Made by a program: the position numbers and the translations under genes. The notes under the pieces are model-generated. The model did not search any database, had not been told where the DNA came from, and worked only from the letters and a program-made list of their open reading frames with translations. Positions 28,478-37,497 of a DNA stretch of 64,000 nt are shown here, in pieces. Source of the DNA: an uncultured Pontibacter sp. GTDB lineage: Bacteria; Bacteroidota; Bacteroidia; Cytophagales; Hymenobacteraceae. The stretch is from contig NZ_CANMNI010000001.1 of the NCBI RefSeq assembly GCF_947499215.1, positions 1,693,523 to 1,757,522 on the forward strand, given 5' to 3'. How positions within the stretch are numbered: position 1 is the stretch's first letter; each line of letters opens with the position of its first letter.

Positions 28478-29824
28478 CTACTCCATATTATACTTATTAA
28501 TAAACTGCCGCTTCGTTCGATCCCCTTTCCGGACGAAAGGCCGGATGATCAGGCGGGTGCCGTTCTCATAAGTAAAGAACTTATAGACCCAGTTGCTGAG
28601 CACGACCAGCTTGTTGCGGAAACCGATCAGGTACATGATGTGTACGAACAGCCACGTCACCCACGCAAAAAAACCACCCAAGTGGATGTCTTTCGGCAAG
28701 TCAGCCACGGCGCGGTTACGTCCGATAATAGCCAGTGAGCCTTTGTCGAAGTACTCAAACTCTTCCAGTTGATCCCCTTTTATCAATCGCTTCAGGTTCT
28801 TGGCCAGCAGCTTTCCTTGCTGAATCGCAGGCTGTGCCACGCCCGGATGCCCTTTTGGCCACTTGTCCGTTTTCATCAGGGCTATATCACCGATTGCGAA
28901 GATGTCATCATAGCCCAGCACCTGATTGTAGCGGTTTACGAGAATGCGTCCGCGATCCACCGACTCGGCAGGCAGACCATCAATGAGCGCTCCCTGCACA
29001 CCAGCTGCCCACACCAAGGTCTGGGTATGGATCTGTTCACCGCCTTTTATAGTAGCCACATAGCCATCATAAGACTCAACCAGCGCATTCAACTTCACCT
29101 GTATACCTAGTTCCTGCAGGTATTTAAGCGTCTTCTCACTCGACTCCGGCGACATAGGCGGCAACACGCGGTCCATACCCTCTATCAAGTAGATATTCAT
29201 TCTATTGAAGTCCACACCCGGATAATCTGTCGGAAGGATGTGCTTGCGCATCTCGGCCAAGGCGCCGGAGGTTTCCACACCAGTCGGGCCGCCCCCTACA
29301 ATCACGAAGTTAAGGAGACTTTGTTGTAACTCTGGGTCAGCGGTCATGCTGGCCTGTTCGAAGCACTGCAACAGCTGACTGCGCAGGTTCAGGGCATGTG
29401 GAATCTGTTTGAGCGGAAAAGCATTCTTCTTTACCTCCTCATTGCCGAAGTAATTGGTTTTGGTGCCCGTCGCGATGATCAGGTAATCGTAAGGTAGGTC
29501 ACCTACCAAAGTATGCACAGTCTTCGCGATAGGGTTCACGCCATTCACTTTTACCAATCGGAAGTGGAAATCCTCGAACTCGTCGCTGCCGAACATTTTG
29601 CGGAGCGGCTCAGCGATGGAGTCAGGTTCGAGACCGGCAGTGGCTACTTGGTAAAGCAGCGGCCAGAAGCCGTGGTAGTTCTGGCGGTCGAGCATCACGA
29701 CCTGAAAGTCTTTGCCTTTCAGTTTCTGGGCTACGTTTATCCCACCAAATCCGCCACCGATAATCACGACGCGGGGTTTGGTGGTATCAGGTATATTGAG
29801 CGATAATTTATCTACATCAAGCAT
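28478..29824 (-). CDS. ndh: type II NADH dehydrogenase-like FAD oxidoreductase (NDH-2)
   Basis: A 448-residue flavoprotein that most likely oxidises NADH and reduces quinone without pumping protons. The first dinucleotide fold reads VVIIGGGFGGINVAQKL, the second (NADH) FVIVGGGPTGVETSGALAEM, and a third FAD contact is IFAIGDIALM followed by GVAQPAIQQG, a quinone-side helix typical for NDH-2. A C-terminal amphipathic or hydrophobic segment (FFAWVTWLFVHIMYLIGFRNKLVVL) fits membrane attachment. The window therefore encodes both this alternative enzyme and complete complex I. Confidence 0.9.
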   Translation of the reverse strand: MLDVDKLSLNIPDTTKPRVVIIGGGFGGINVAQKLKGKDFQVVMLDRQNYHGFWPLLYQVATAGLEPDSIAEPLRKMFGSDEFEDFHFRLVKVNGVNPIAKTVHTLVGDLPYDYLIIATGTKTNYFGNEEVKKNAFPLKQIPHALNLRSQLLQCFEQASMTADPELQQSLLNFVIVGGGPTGVETSGALAEMRKHILPTDYPGVDFNRMNIYLIEGMDRVLPPMSPESSEKTLKYLQELGIQVKLNALVESYDGYVATIKGGEQIHTQTLVWAAGVQGALIDGLPAESVDRGRILVNRYNQVLGYDDIFAIGDIALMKTDKWPKGHPGVAQPAIQQGKLLAKNLKRLIKGDQLEEFEYFDKGSLAIIGRNRAVADLPKDIHLGGFFAWVTWLFVHIMYLIGFRNKLVVLSNWVYKFFTYENGTRLIIRPFVRKGDRTKRQFINKYNME

Positions 29825-29982
29825 AAGGTGATTTTTATTTATTTGAAAGCACGCAAGGCCGAAGCCATGGCGAGGTCAATCTGTATACGTTTCTTTCTAT
29901 ATTGGGGGATAACGCAGCCGGTTAATGTTGGTTACTTTCAGTGCAATTCGGTGCTATGCGCTTGTCCTGCAGGCCATAAAAA

Positions 29983-30018
29983 AGCCCGGCTCAGGTACAA
30001 CTGTACCTGAGCCGGGCT
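29983..30018 (-). terminator. terminator of the carboxypeptidase-regulatory-like gene
   Basis: A 17-bp perfect stem (29983-29999 with 30002-30018) is followed by a T-run on the minus strand, 20 nt after the stop of the gene at 30038. Confidence 0.9.
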
Positions 30019-30037
30019 CCTATAAATCCTTAGACGA

Positions 30038-30709
30038 TTACTTCTTGTTATTAAACTCTCCGTTTTTGAGCATATCGAGCAATTTGATGATCGCGAAGGG
30101 ACTGACCGTCGGGAACATATTCCGTTGCTCCTGTCGCTGCACGTGCTGCATGTTCCAAGCCCTGAAGTTGGCGTTTCCGTCCATCGGTGTTACGCTAAAG
30201 AGCTCTTCCAGCCGTTTTGGATCAAGGTTACGCATAGCGATGGCCATGCCGTCGTCCGGCAGCTTCACAGCCAGCACGGCCTCCCGAAAATCGCGCTCCG
30301 TAGGCCATGGGAACACCGTAACCTCGGGCAGCTGCGTCGGGTCTTCCTGCATCTGCATAATAATGGAGTAACTCTGGCTCTGGTAGTTCTTCGGTATTTT
30401 CAGGTACTGTTTCTTGTAACCAATGGCGCTGAACACGACACTGTCGCCAGTGAGTACAGGCACTGAGAAAAACCCATAGGCATTGGTTTGCGCTCCACGG
30501 CTGGTTTTCGGCACATACACGTTCACGCCGGCAACCCCGTAGAGGCTGTCGCCGATGGTCACGAAGCCAGTCAGCTGTACCACCCGTTTGTGGCCCTGCG
30601 CCGCCGCCTCGTTAGGCGCCCCCATCATCAGGAAAGCAAAAAAGGCCAAGGGCAACAGAAAGCCGAAGGCGCGTTTATTCGTAAGTAGTAGTCTTTGTAA
30701 ATCGGGCAT
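30038..30709 (-). CDS. exported protein with carboxypeptidase-D regulatory-like domain
   Basis: About 223 residues from the ATG at 30709; ATGs at 30712 and 30721 are alternatives. A hydrophobic signal segment (FGFLLPLAFFAFLMMGAPNEAAAQ) precedes a domain of about 90 residues reading VQLTGFVTIGDSLYGVAGVNVYVPKTSRGAQTN and GFFSVPVLTGDSVVFSAIGYKK, the CarboxypepD_reg-like beta-sandwich found at the front of many Bacteroidota outer-membrane proteins. No TonB-dependent barrel follows; the C-terminal 80 residues are polar and unknown. It is divergent from the ArsR-type regulator 76 nt away. Confidence 0.8.
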   Translation of the reverse strand: MPDLQRLLLTNKRAFGFLLPLAFFAFLMMGAPNEAAAQGHKRVVQLTGFVTIGDSLYGVAGVNVYVPKTSRGAQTNAYGFFSVPVLTGDSVVFSAIGYKKQYLKIPKNYQSQSYSIIMQMQEDPTQLPEVTVFPWPTERDFREAVLAVKLPDDGMAIAMRNLDPKRLEELFSVTPMDGNANFRAWNMQHVQRQEQRNMFPTVSPFAIIKLLDMLKNGEFNNKK

Positions 30710-30758
30710 CATGTAGTACAATAATACTTCATATAATTTTATTATAGCATCTTTTGGC

Positions 30759-30766
30759 TAATTTTG
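30759..30766 (+). promoter_or_regulatory. candidate -7 element of the ArsR-type gene (TAATTTTG)
   Basis: A match to TAnnTTTG 19 nt before the ATG at 30786. No TTTG was found at the -33 position. Confidence 0.45.
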
Positions 30767-30785
30767 TTCTGACACGCTTTCAATT

Positions 30786-31172
30786 ATGAGGCTCAAACAC
30801 TTCAGTCTTACCTTCGGAGAACAGGTTTTAAAAGCACTCGCAGACGACTCGCGGCTACGCATGCTGCACCTGATTCTGCGCAACAAGGAGATGTGCACCT
30901 CAGACCTAGAGCATGTGCTGGATTTCACCCAGACCAAGACCTCGCGCCACCTCGCCTACCTGCGTAATGCCGGGTTGGTAACGCCCCGCAAACTCGATCA
31001 GTGGGTATACTATTCCCTAAAGGAAGAAGCCTCCGATTTCGTTCAACAGATCTTTACATACCTCGAGCGCGACACCATCCTGCAAAAAGATCAGGAAACT
31101 TACCGTATCCTGTACTCTAACCGTGAACTGGCCGTTAACCGCATGCAAACCCGCCGCTGGACAGACAGTTAG
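30786..31172 (+). CDS. ArsR-type winged-helix transcriptional regulator
   Basis: 128 residues. The winged helix runs from VLKALADDSRLRMLHLILRNKEMCTSDLEHVLDFTQTKTSRHLAYLRNAGLV to the wing TPRKLDQWVYYSL, the ArsR layout with recognition helix QTKTSRHLAYLR. The CxxD metal motif of metal-sensing ArsR proteins is reduced to a lone Cys in MCTSDL, so metal sensing is doubtful. It may control its divergent neighbour at 30038-30709 or the HAD gene downstream; both are inferences from position. Confidence 0.87.
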   Translation: MRLKHFSLTFGEQVLKALADDSRLRMLHLILRNKEMCTSDLEHVLDFTQTKTSRHLAYLRNAGLVTPRKLDQWVYYSLKEEASDFVQQIFTYLERDTILQKDQETYRILYSNRELAVNRMQTRRWTDS

Positions 31173-31310
31173 CTACTGTAAGACAAATTTCTGGTTCATT
31201 GGTTTAAACAGTGACATAGAACTTTTAGTATACTTTAGCCTGTTGCTGTTGCACATATTTTTTAAACATACCGCCCGCCAAGTCGTTTCTATTTAGCTGA
31301 GCCCTTACTT

Positions 31311-32015
31311 ATGAAGCCATACAAACACATATTTTTTGACCTCGACCACACCTTGTGGGACTTTGAGAAAAACTCCGAGGAGACACTCTATACCTTGTAC
31401 CACGAGTTTGGCTTGGCTGAGTTTGAAAACTTATTCAATCGCGAATCCTTTTATAAAAAATATAAGTTCGTGAATCACCTCCTGTGGGATCTCTATAATA
31501 AAGGAAAGATCGATCAGAAAGAGTTGCGCGAGTCCCGTTTCGTTAAAACCCTGACCGGACTGGGCCTTGCCCCACATCAGGTACCAACAGGTATATCCGA
31601 AGCCTATACCGACCTGTGCCCGCAGAAAACGGCCGTGTTCCCCTATACCTTCGAGGTGCTGGAATATCTGAAGCCGAAGTATGGTCTGCACATCATCACC
31701 AATGGTTTTAAGGATGTACAGTACATCAAAATGAACGGCTCCAAACTGACGGATTATTTCGGGGAGATTGTTACCTCGGAGTGCTGCGGGTATAAGAAGC
31801 CTGACAAGCGCATATTCGAACATGCACTGGACCGCATTCAGGTACACTCCCAAGACTGCCTGATGATCGGGGACAACTTGGAGTGCGACATCGACGGCGC
31901 CCGTCTCGCAGGTATGGATCAGGTTTTCTTCAACCCGGAGAAAAGCAAAAGCAAGCTCTCGCCCAAGCCTACCTACCACATCCACTGCTTGAGCGAACTG
32001 CAGGCTATGTTATAG
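31311..32015 (+). CDS. HAD family nucleotidase, YjjG type
   Basis: 234 residues. Motif I is FFDLDHTLWDF (Asp10 and Asp12), motif II lies in IITNGFKD, motif III is the lysine in CGYKKPDKRIF, and motif IV is MIGDNLECDIDGARLAGM. The helical cap and the exact DHTLWDFEKNSEETL start match the YjjG subgroup, which removes phosphate from pyrimidine monophosphates, including non-canonical ones. The function is likely nucleotide-pool cleaning. It is 138 nt downstream of the ArsR gene on the same strand. Confidence 0.88.
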   Translation: MKPYKHIFFDLDHTLWDFEKNSEETLYTLYHEFGLAEFENLFNRESFYKKYKFVNHLLWDLYNKGKIDQKELRESRFVKTLTGLGLAPHQVPTGISEAYTDLCPQKTAVFPYTFEVLEYLKPKYGLHIITNGFKDVQYIKMNGSKLTDYFGEIVTSECCGYKKPDKRIFEHALDRIQVHSQDCLMIGDNLECDIDGARLAGMDQVFFNPEKSKSKLSPKPTYHIHCLSELQAML

Positions 32016-32059
32016 CAAAGCTATACCCTTCGCAGGCCGGAAAATAAAATAATTCGCCT

Positions 32060-32067
32060 TACCTTTG
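32060..32067 (+). promoter_or_regulatory. candidate -7 element of pruA (TACCTTTG)
   Basis: Match to TAnnTTTG about 65 nt before the pruA start. No good -33 element. Confidence 0.45.
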
Positions 32068-32132
32068 TATAGCAGGTTGCCCCGAGCGGTCTGTCGAATG
32101 TCTTATTCTGAATCTGTAAAATATCAAAAAAG

Positions 32133-33767
32133 ATGGCAACAGGATTTTTTAGAGTACCCACACCAATAAACGAACCTGTAAAATCGTATGCACCGGGTTC
32201 ACCGGAGCGCGAGGAACTACAGCGTACTTATAAAGAACTTAAGTCGAAAGAGATCGATGTGCCTATGTACATCGGTGGCGACAAGGTATACACCGACAAC
32301 AAAAAGCCGCTGGTTCAGCCGCACGACCACAAGCACATCTTGGGTCACTTCAGCGAAGGCGATGCGTCCCACGTGGAACAGGCGATCAACGCAGCACTAG
32401 CCGCTCGTGAAGAGTGGGCTGCCATGGGCTGGGAGCACCGTGCTTCTATCTTCCTGAAAGCTGCCGAACTGTTGGCCGGTCCTTGGAGAGCTCGCTTGAA
32501 CGCGGCCACTATGCTAGGTCAGTCGAAGAACGCCTATCAAGCGGAGATCGACGCTGCCTGCGAACTGATCGACTTCCTGCGCTTCAATGTGCAGTACGCT
32601 ACTGAAATTTACCACATGCAGCCGGAGTCATCGCCGGGTGTATGGAACCGCATGGAGCACCGTCCGCTGGAGGGCTTCGTGTTCGCGCTTACTCCTTTCA
32701 ACTTCACGGCCATTGCCGGCAACCTGCCGTCTTCTGTGGCCATGATGGGCAACGTGGTGGTATGGAAGCCTGCCAATACGCAGATCTATGCCGCGCAGAT
32801 GATCATGGAGCTGTTCCGTGAGGCTGGTCTTCCGGATGGCGTGATCAACCTCGTGTATGTAGACGGTCCAACGGCAGGTGATGTGATCTTCAACCACGCT
32901 GATTTCGCGGGTATTCACTTCACAGGCAGCACCGGCGTGTTCCAGCACATCTGGAAGACCATCGGTATGAACATCCAAAAGTATAAAACTTACCCACGCA
33001 TTGTTGGCGAAACAGGCGGTAAGGACTTTATCGTGGCGCACCACACGGCTGATGCCAAGCAGGTAGCGACCGGTATCGTGCGTGGTGCTTTCGAGTACCA
33101 AGGCCAGAAATGCTCTGCCGCTTCGCGTGCCTACATCCCGAGCAACCTGTGGGAAGATGTGAAGAACTACGTGGTAGAAGACCTGAAGACTTTCAAAATG
33201 GGTCCGCCGGAAGATTTCTCTAACTTCATCAATGCGGTAATCGACGAGAAGTCATTCGACAAGATTGCTAAGTACATCGACAACGCTAAGGAGAGCAACG
33301 AGGTGGAAGTGATTGCCGGTGGCAACTACGACAAGTCGAAAGGCTATTTCATCGAGCCAACCGTGTTGCTGTCGCACAACCCGCAGTATGTGACCATGTG
33401 CGAGGAGATCTTCGGACCGGTTATCACAATCTACGTGTACGACGAGAACAACTTCGAAGAAACGCTCGAGTTGGTGAACTCAACTTCGCCATATGCTCTG
33501 ACTGGCGCTATCTTCAGCCGCGACCGTTATGCGGCGGAGTTTGCCACGAAGAAACTGCAAAACGCAGCTGGTAACTTCTACATCAACGACAAGCCAACCG
33601 GCGCCGTGGTAGGACAGCAGCCATTCGGTGGCGCCCGTGCTTCTGGTACCAACGATAAGGCTGGTTCTATGCTAAACCTGTTACGCTGGGTATCTGCCCG
33701 CTCTATCAAAGAGACGTTCGTAACGCCAGTAGACTACCGCTACCCGTTCTTGGGTGAGAATAAATAA
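32133..33767 (+). CDS. pruA: L-glutamate gamma-semialdehyde (pyrroline-5-carboxylate) dehydrogenase
   Basis: The enzyme oxidises glutamate semialdehyde to glutamate with NAD+, the second step of proline catabolism. At 544 residues it has the single-domain length of the family (no proline dehydrogenase domain fused). The catalytic cysteine is Cys327 in GQKCSAASR, the base is Glu293 in VGETGGKDF, and the NAD-side motif FTGSTGVFQHIW precedes it. The C-terminus GGARASGTNDKAGS is characteristic of the PruA subgroup. A partner proline dehydrogenase gene is not in the window. A terminator follows after about 25 nt. Confidence 0.96.
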   Translation: MATGFFRVPTPINEPVKSYAPGSPEREELQRTYKELKSKEIDVPMYIGGDKVYTDNKKPLVQPHDHKHILGHFSEGDASHVEQAINAALAAREEWAAMGWEHRASIFLKAAELLAGPWRARLNAATMLGQSKNAYQAEIDAACELIDFLRFNVQYATEIYHMQPESSPGVWNRMEHRPLEGFVFALTPFNFTAIAGNLPSSVAMMGNVVVWKPANTQIYAAQMIMELFREAGLPDGVINLVYVDGPTAGDVIFNHADFAGIHFTGSTGVFQHIWKTIGMNIQKYKTYPRIVGETGGKDFIVAHHTADAKQVATGIVRGAFEYQGQKCSAASRAYIPSNLWEDVKNYVVEDLKTFKMGPPEDFSNFINAVIDEKSFDKIAKYIDNAKESNEVEVIAGGNYDKSKGYFIEPTVLLSHNPQYVTMCEEIFGPVITIYVYDENNFEETLELVNSTSPYALTGAIFSRDRYAAEFATKKLQNAAGNFYINDKPTGAVVGQQPFGGARASGTNDKAGSMLNLLRWVSARSIKETFVTPVDYRYPFLGENK

Positions 33768-33790
33768 GGTATAGCTATACCTGAAACAGA

Positions 33791-33821
33791 AAGCACCACG
33801 CTCGTATAGGGCGTGGTGCTT
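33791..33821 (+). terminator. pruA terminator
   Basis: An 11-bp stem (AAGCACCACGC with GCGTGGTGCTT) with a 9-nt loop is followed by TTGATTTTA. Confidence 0.85.
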
Positions 33822-33996
33822 TTGATTTTATATCCATGTTCCAACACCCACCCCGTTATACCTGAAGAGCTTCTGAAAAACCAGCCGGTTTTAAACCAAC
33901 TCCATCTCCCTCAGTCCAAAACCTAACAGAATTGCATTCACACCAGCCCATTCCACTTTAGAACAATTTTAAACGCTATTTACATTGGATATAGTC

Positions 33997-34028
33997 TTTT
34001 GATTGTTGGCTATTTATACCTAATTTTG
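33997..34028 (+). promoter_or_regulatory. promoter of the nuo operon
   Basis: TTTTG at 33997-34001, a 19-nt spacer and TAATTTTG at 34021-34028 give the best Bacteroidota-type promoter in the window. The start point would be near 34033, about 27 nt before the nuoA ATG. Confidence 0.75.
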
Positions 34029-34059
34029 CTCCCAAATTTCAATAAAGCATTACAGCAAT

Positions 34060-34434
34060 ATGGAAACTACTGGTACTCAGTATCTACCGTCGGACTACCT
34101 TCCTATTTTGATACAATTTGCGGCAGCGATTGGCTTCGTTATTTTCGCGCTGGTGGTGACCCATTTACTCGGCCCGAAAAGAAAAAGTGAGGTAAAAGAC
34201 GCCTCTTGGGAAAGCGGTGTGGAATCGGTGGGCGATGCGCGTACCCCTATCTCCTACAAGTACTTCATCACGGCCATCCTGTTCGTGCTGTTCGATATTG
34301 AAATTATCTTCATGTACCCTTGGGCGGTGAACTTCCGCGAATTCGGTCTGGAAGGCTTTCTGCCCATGATGTTGTTCCTTGGTGTGATCCTTGCAGGTTT
34401 CTTCTACGAGATCAAAAAAGGCATTCTCAAGTAG
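34060..34434 (+). CDS. nuoA: NADH-quinone oxidoreductase subunit A
   Basis: A 124-residue membrane subunit of complex I with three hydrophobic helices. The loop YSVSTVG is out of frame; in frame the conserved loop between helices 1 and 2 reads KDASWESGVESVGDA with the family's YESG/WESG element, and ISYKYFITAILFVLFDIEIIFMYPWAVNF carries the acidic DIE of helix 2. It is the first gene of the nuo operon, directly downstream of the strong promoter. The order nuoA-B-C-D-E-F-G-H-I-J follows on the same strand. Confidence 0.96.
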   Translation: METTGTQYLPSDYLPILIQFAAAIGFVIFALVVTHLLGPKRKSEVKDASWESGVESVGDARTPISYKYFITAILFVLFDIEIIFMYPWAVNFREFGLEGFLPMMLFLGVILAGFFYEIKKGILK

Positions 34435-34514
34435 TTGGGCATTGTTAAACTTTTATGGGGTTAACGGTGTTTTTTCAGGGGTAAATGCAGATTTAAACTC
34501 AGAATTTTAGAAAC

Positions 34515-35069
34515 ATGAGCGATACAAATAAAGATATAAACATGGCAGAGGCACCAGAGGGCCACAGCGGCGCTGGTTTCTTTGCCACTTCCTTCGAAAA
34601 AGTGATCGGTTTGGCCCGTGCGAACTCGCTTTGGCCATTGCCTTTTGCCACTTCTTGTTGCGGTATCGAGTTTATGGCGACCATGGGCTCTACCTACGAT
34701 ATTTCACGCTTCGGTTCGGAGCGCCCAAGCTTCTCGCCACGTCAGGCCGACATCCTGTTGGTAATGGGCACCATCGCCAAAAAGATGGGACCTGTTGTGA
34801 AGCAGGTATACGAGCAGATGGCGGAGCCACGCTGGGTGGTGGCCGTGGGTGCTTGCGCTACGTCAGGCGGTATTTTCGACTCTTACTCTGTGCTGCAAGG
34901 TATAGACCGCGTCGTGCCGGTAGACGTGTACGTGCCGGGTTGCCCGCCAAGACCGGAGCAGATTCTGGACGGTTTGATGCGTGTGCAGGATTTGGCGAAA
35001 AACGAATCACTGCGCCGCCGCCACTCACCTGAATATCAGGCACTTTTGGCTTCTTACAACATTAAATAA
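34515..35069 (+). CDS. nuoB: NADH-quinone oxidoreductase subunit B
   Basis: A 184-residue hydrophilic subunit that holds iron-sulphur cluster N2, the last electron carrier before quinone. All four ligands are present: adjacent Cys48 and Cys49 (TSCCGIEFM), Cys114 (GACATSGG) and Cys143 (VPGCPPRPE). The N-terminal 25 residues are a variable extension. It is 80 nt after nuoA and 5 nt before nuoC. Confidence 0.97.
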   Translation: MSDTNKDINMAEAPEGHSGAGFFATSFEKVIGLARANSLWPLPFATSCCGIEFMATMGSTYDISRFGSERPSFSPRQADILLVMGTIAKKMGPVVKQVYEQMAEPRWVVAVGACATSGGIFDSYSVLQGIDRVVPVDVYVPGCPPRPEQILDGLMRVQDLAKNESLRRRHSPEYQALLASYNIK

Positions 35070-35074
35070 GCAGC

Positions 35075-35581
35075 ATGGAGCTTACGAACGAAAACGTACT
35101 CGGTAAACTGGTTGCGCAGTTTGGAGAAGAAAACATACGGGACGCTTACAACCCGGATGGCATCATGACTTTCACGACAAACCGTGAGAACATCATCGCC
35201 CTGATCCAATTCCTGTATGACGACAAGGACTTGCAGGTGCAGTTCCTGACCACGATGGCAGGCGTTCACTTCCCGGACCATAAGGGTATGGAGATGTGCA
35301 TGATGTACCAGTTGCATAGCCTGCGTCACAATTTCCGTCTGCGCATTAAGGTATTCGTGCCTGCAGAGGACCCGGTTTTGCCGACGCTAACCAATATTTA
35401 CGCCACCGCCAACTGGATGGAGCGTGAGGCCTATGACTTTTACGGTTTCATCTTTACCGGTCACCCGAACCTGATCCGCATCCTCAACATCGAGGAGATG
35501 GAGTACCACCCGATGCTCAAGCAGTATCCGCTGGAAGACCAGACGCGGGAAGACAAAATCGATACGTATTTCGGACGCTAA
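35075..35581 (+). CDS. nuoC: NADH-quinone oxidoreductase subunit C
   Basis: A 168-residue subunit of the connecting arm, encoded separately from nuoD (not fused as in E. coli). The 30-kDa-subunit signature is seen in TNIYATANWMEREAYDFYGFIFTGHPNLIRIL. It contains no cofactor and helps shape the quinone site with NuoB and NuoD. Close spacing to both neighbours indicates one transcript. Confidence 0.95.
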   Translation: MELTNENVLGKLVAQFGEENIRDAYNPDGIMTFTTNRENIIALIQFLYDDKDLQVQFLTTMAGVHFPDHKGMEMCMMYQLHSLRHNFRLRIKVFVPAEDPVLPTLTNIYATANWMEREAYDFYGFIFTGHPNLIRILNIEEMEYHPMLKQYPLEDQTREDKIDTYFGR

Positions 35582-35596
35582 GCCAGATAAACCACT

Positions 35597-36847
35597 ATGG
35601 CTACTGATAATAAAACAGCTGATACTGATCAGTTACAGGAATTCCGCGACAACCGCGACCTGAAACTGCAGGACAAAAAGAACGAAAACCTGACGACCCT
35701 GAACTTGGGTCCGACACACCCGGCCACACACGGTATTTTCCAGAACATCCTACAGATGGACGGGGAAGTTATCATGGACGCCGTGCCGACCATCGGGTAC
35801 ATTCACAGAGCTTTCGAGAAGATTGCCGAGCGCAGACCGTTCTACCAGATTACGCCGCTCACGGACCGCATGAACTACTGTTCGTCCCCTATCAACAACA
35901 TGGGGTACCACATGACAGTGGAGAAGCTTTTAGGTATAGAAATCCCGAAGCGTGCGCAGTACATCCGCGTGATTATGATGGAGCTGGCCCGCATTTCCGA
36001 CCACCTGATCTGTAACTCGATTCTTGGTGTGGACTCCGGCGCTTTCACCGGCTTCCTGTACGTGATGCAGGAGCGTGAGCACATTTACGACATCTACGAA
36101 GAGGTTTGCGGTGCCCGTCTGACGACCAACATGGGTCGTATCGGCGGCATGGAGCGCGACCTCTCTCCAAAAGCGTTGCACCTGATTGGTGAGTTCCTGA
36201 AGCGCTTCCCTAAGGTATGGGCGGAGTTTGAGAAAATGCTGACCCGTAACCGTATCTTCATCGACCGTACGGTGGGTGTGGGTGCCATTTCGGCTGAGCG
36301 TGCCCTGAACTACGGTTTCACAGGTCCTAACCTGCGTGCCACGGGCGTTGACTACGACGTGCGCGTGATGAACCCTTACTCTTCTTACGAGGACTTCGAG
36401 TTTGAAATTCCGGTTGGCGAGAAAGGCGATACTTACGACCGCTTCTTAGTGCGCAACGAAGAGGTATGGCAGAGTTTGAAAATCATTGAGCAGGCTTACA
36501 AAAACCTGCCGGAGGGCTCTTACCATGCCGACGCCCCGCACTACTACCTGCCACCAAAGCAGGAGGTATACACCAGCATGGAGGCGCTTATCTATCACTT
36601 CAAGATTGTGATGGGTGAGATTGACGCTCCGAAAGGCGAGGTATACCACAGCGTGGAAGGCGGCAACGGCGAACTTGGTTTCTACCTGATTAGCGACGGC
36701 GGCAGAACGCCATACCGTCTGCACTTCAGAAGACCATGCTTCATCTATTATCAGGCTTACACCGAGATGATTAAAGGCGGTCAGCTGGCCGACGCGATTT
36801 TAACGCTGTCTAGCCTGAACGTGATTGCCGGCGAACTGGACGCATAA
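35597..36847 (+). CDS. nuoD: NADH-quinone oxidoreductase subunit D
   Basis: A 416-residue 49-kDa subunit related to the large subunit of NiFe hydrogenases; it forms most of the quinone-binding cavity. The start LNLGPTHPATHGIFQNI contains the conserved histidine loop, and YIHRAFEKIAERR and MNYCSSPINNMGY follow as in the family. The C-terminal DPVMGEIDR-type region appears here as VMGEIDAPKGEVYHSVEGG. About 24 extra polar residues precede the conserved start. Confidence 0.97.
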   Translation: MATDNKTADTDQLQEFRDNRDLKLQDKKNENLTTLNLGPTHPATHGIFQNILQMDGEVIMDAVPTIGYIHRAFEKIAERRPFYQITPLTDRMNYCSSPINNMGYHMTVEKLLGIEIPKRAQYIRVIMMELARISDHLICNSILGVDSGAFTGFLYVMQEREHIYDIYEEVCGARLTTNMGRIGGMERDLSPKALHLIGEFLKRFPKVWAEFEKMLTRNRIFIDRTVGVGAISAERALNYGFTGPNLRATGVDYDVRVMNPYSSYEDFEFEIPVGEKGDTYDRFLVRNEEVWQSLKIIEQAYKNLPEGSYHADAPHYYLPPKQEVYTSMEALIYHFKIVMGEIDAPKGEVYHSVEGGNGELGFYLISDGGRTPYRLHFRRPCFIYYQAYTEMIKGGQLADAILTLSSLNVIAGELDA

Positions 36848-36900
36848 CACATTATTATATATCATCTAACACCGGCTCCATGTCGGTGACATTTACAAAG

Positions 36901-37434
36901 ATGGCAGAGACTATAAACGCATTTAAGTTTTCTGATAAGGCCCTTGCTGAGATTCAGCGCTATATCAGCCATTACCCGGAAGGACGCCAGAAGTCTGCCC
37001 TGTTGCCTGCCCTGCATGTTGCACAGGCGGAAAACAACGGCTGGGTGAGCCCGGAGGCAATGGACGCGATTGCCGAAATCCTGAACATACAGCCAATCGA
37101 GGTATACGAGGTGGCTACTTTCTATACCATGTTCAACCTGAAACCAGTTGGCAAGCACGTGCTCGAGGTATGCCGCACAGGTCCTTGCTGCCTGCGTGGT
37201 GCCGACCAAATGATTGAGACTTTCAAACAGAAACTCAACATTCAGGAAGGTGAGACATCGGCTGACGGTATGTTTACCCTGAAGCCAGTGGAGTGCCTTG
37301 CTTCTTGCGGAACAGGCCCAATGCTGCAGGTGCGCGAAACCTACTACGAGAATCTGGACAGCGAAGAAGCGGTGGACCAGTTCTTGGAGATGATGCGCAA
37401 CAAAGAGGTGGAAACGCCGGAGTGGGCGAAGTAA
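36901..37434 (+). CDS. nuoE: NADH-quinone oxidoreductase subunit E
   Basis: A thioredoxin-like ferredoxin subunit of about 177 residues carrying [2Fe-2S] cluster N1a. The ligands are in CRTGPC and CLASC, the CxxxxC...CxxxC arrangement. An ATG at 36880 would add seven residues; 36901 (MAETINAFKFSDKAL) matches the usual start better. It forms the NADH-oxidising module with NuoF and NuoG. Confidence 0.95.
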   Translation: MAETINAFKFSDKALAEIQRYISHYPEGRQKSALLPALHVAQAENNGWVSPEAMDAIAEILNIQPIEVYEVATFYTMFNLKPVGKHVLEVCRTGPCCLRGADQMIETFKQKLNIQEGETSADGMFTLKPVECLASCGTGPMLQVRETYYENLDSEEAVDQFLEMMRNKEVETPEWAK

Positions 37435-37497
37435 TTCATTGATAAATCAGGCAGCTTGCCCTAACACAGCGACTGCCGAGCTATATATCCTGTCACA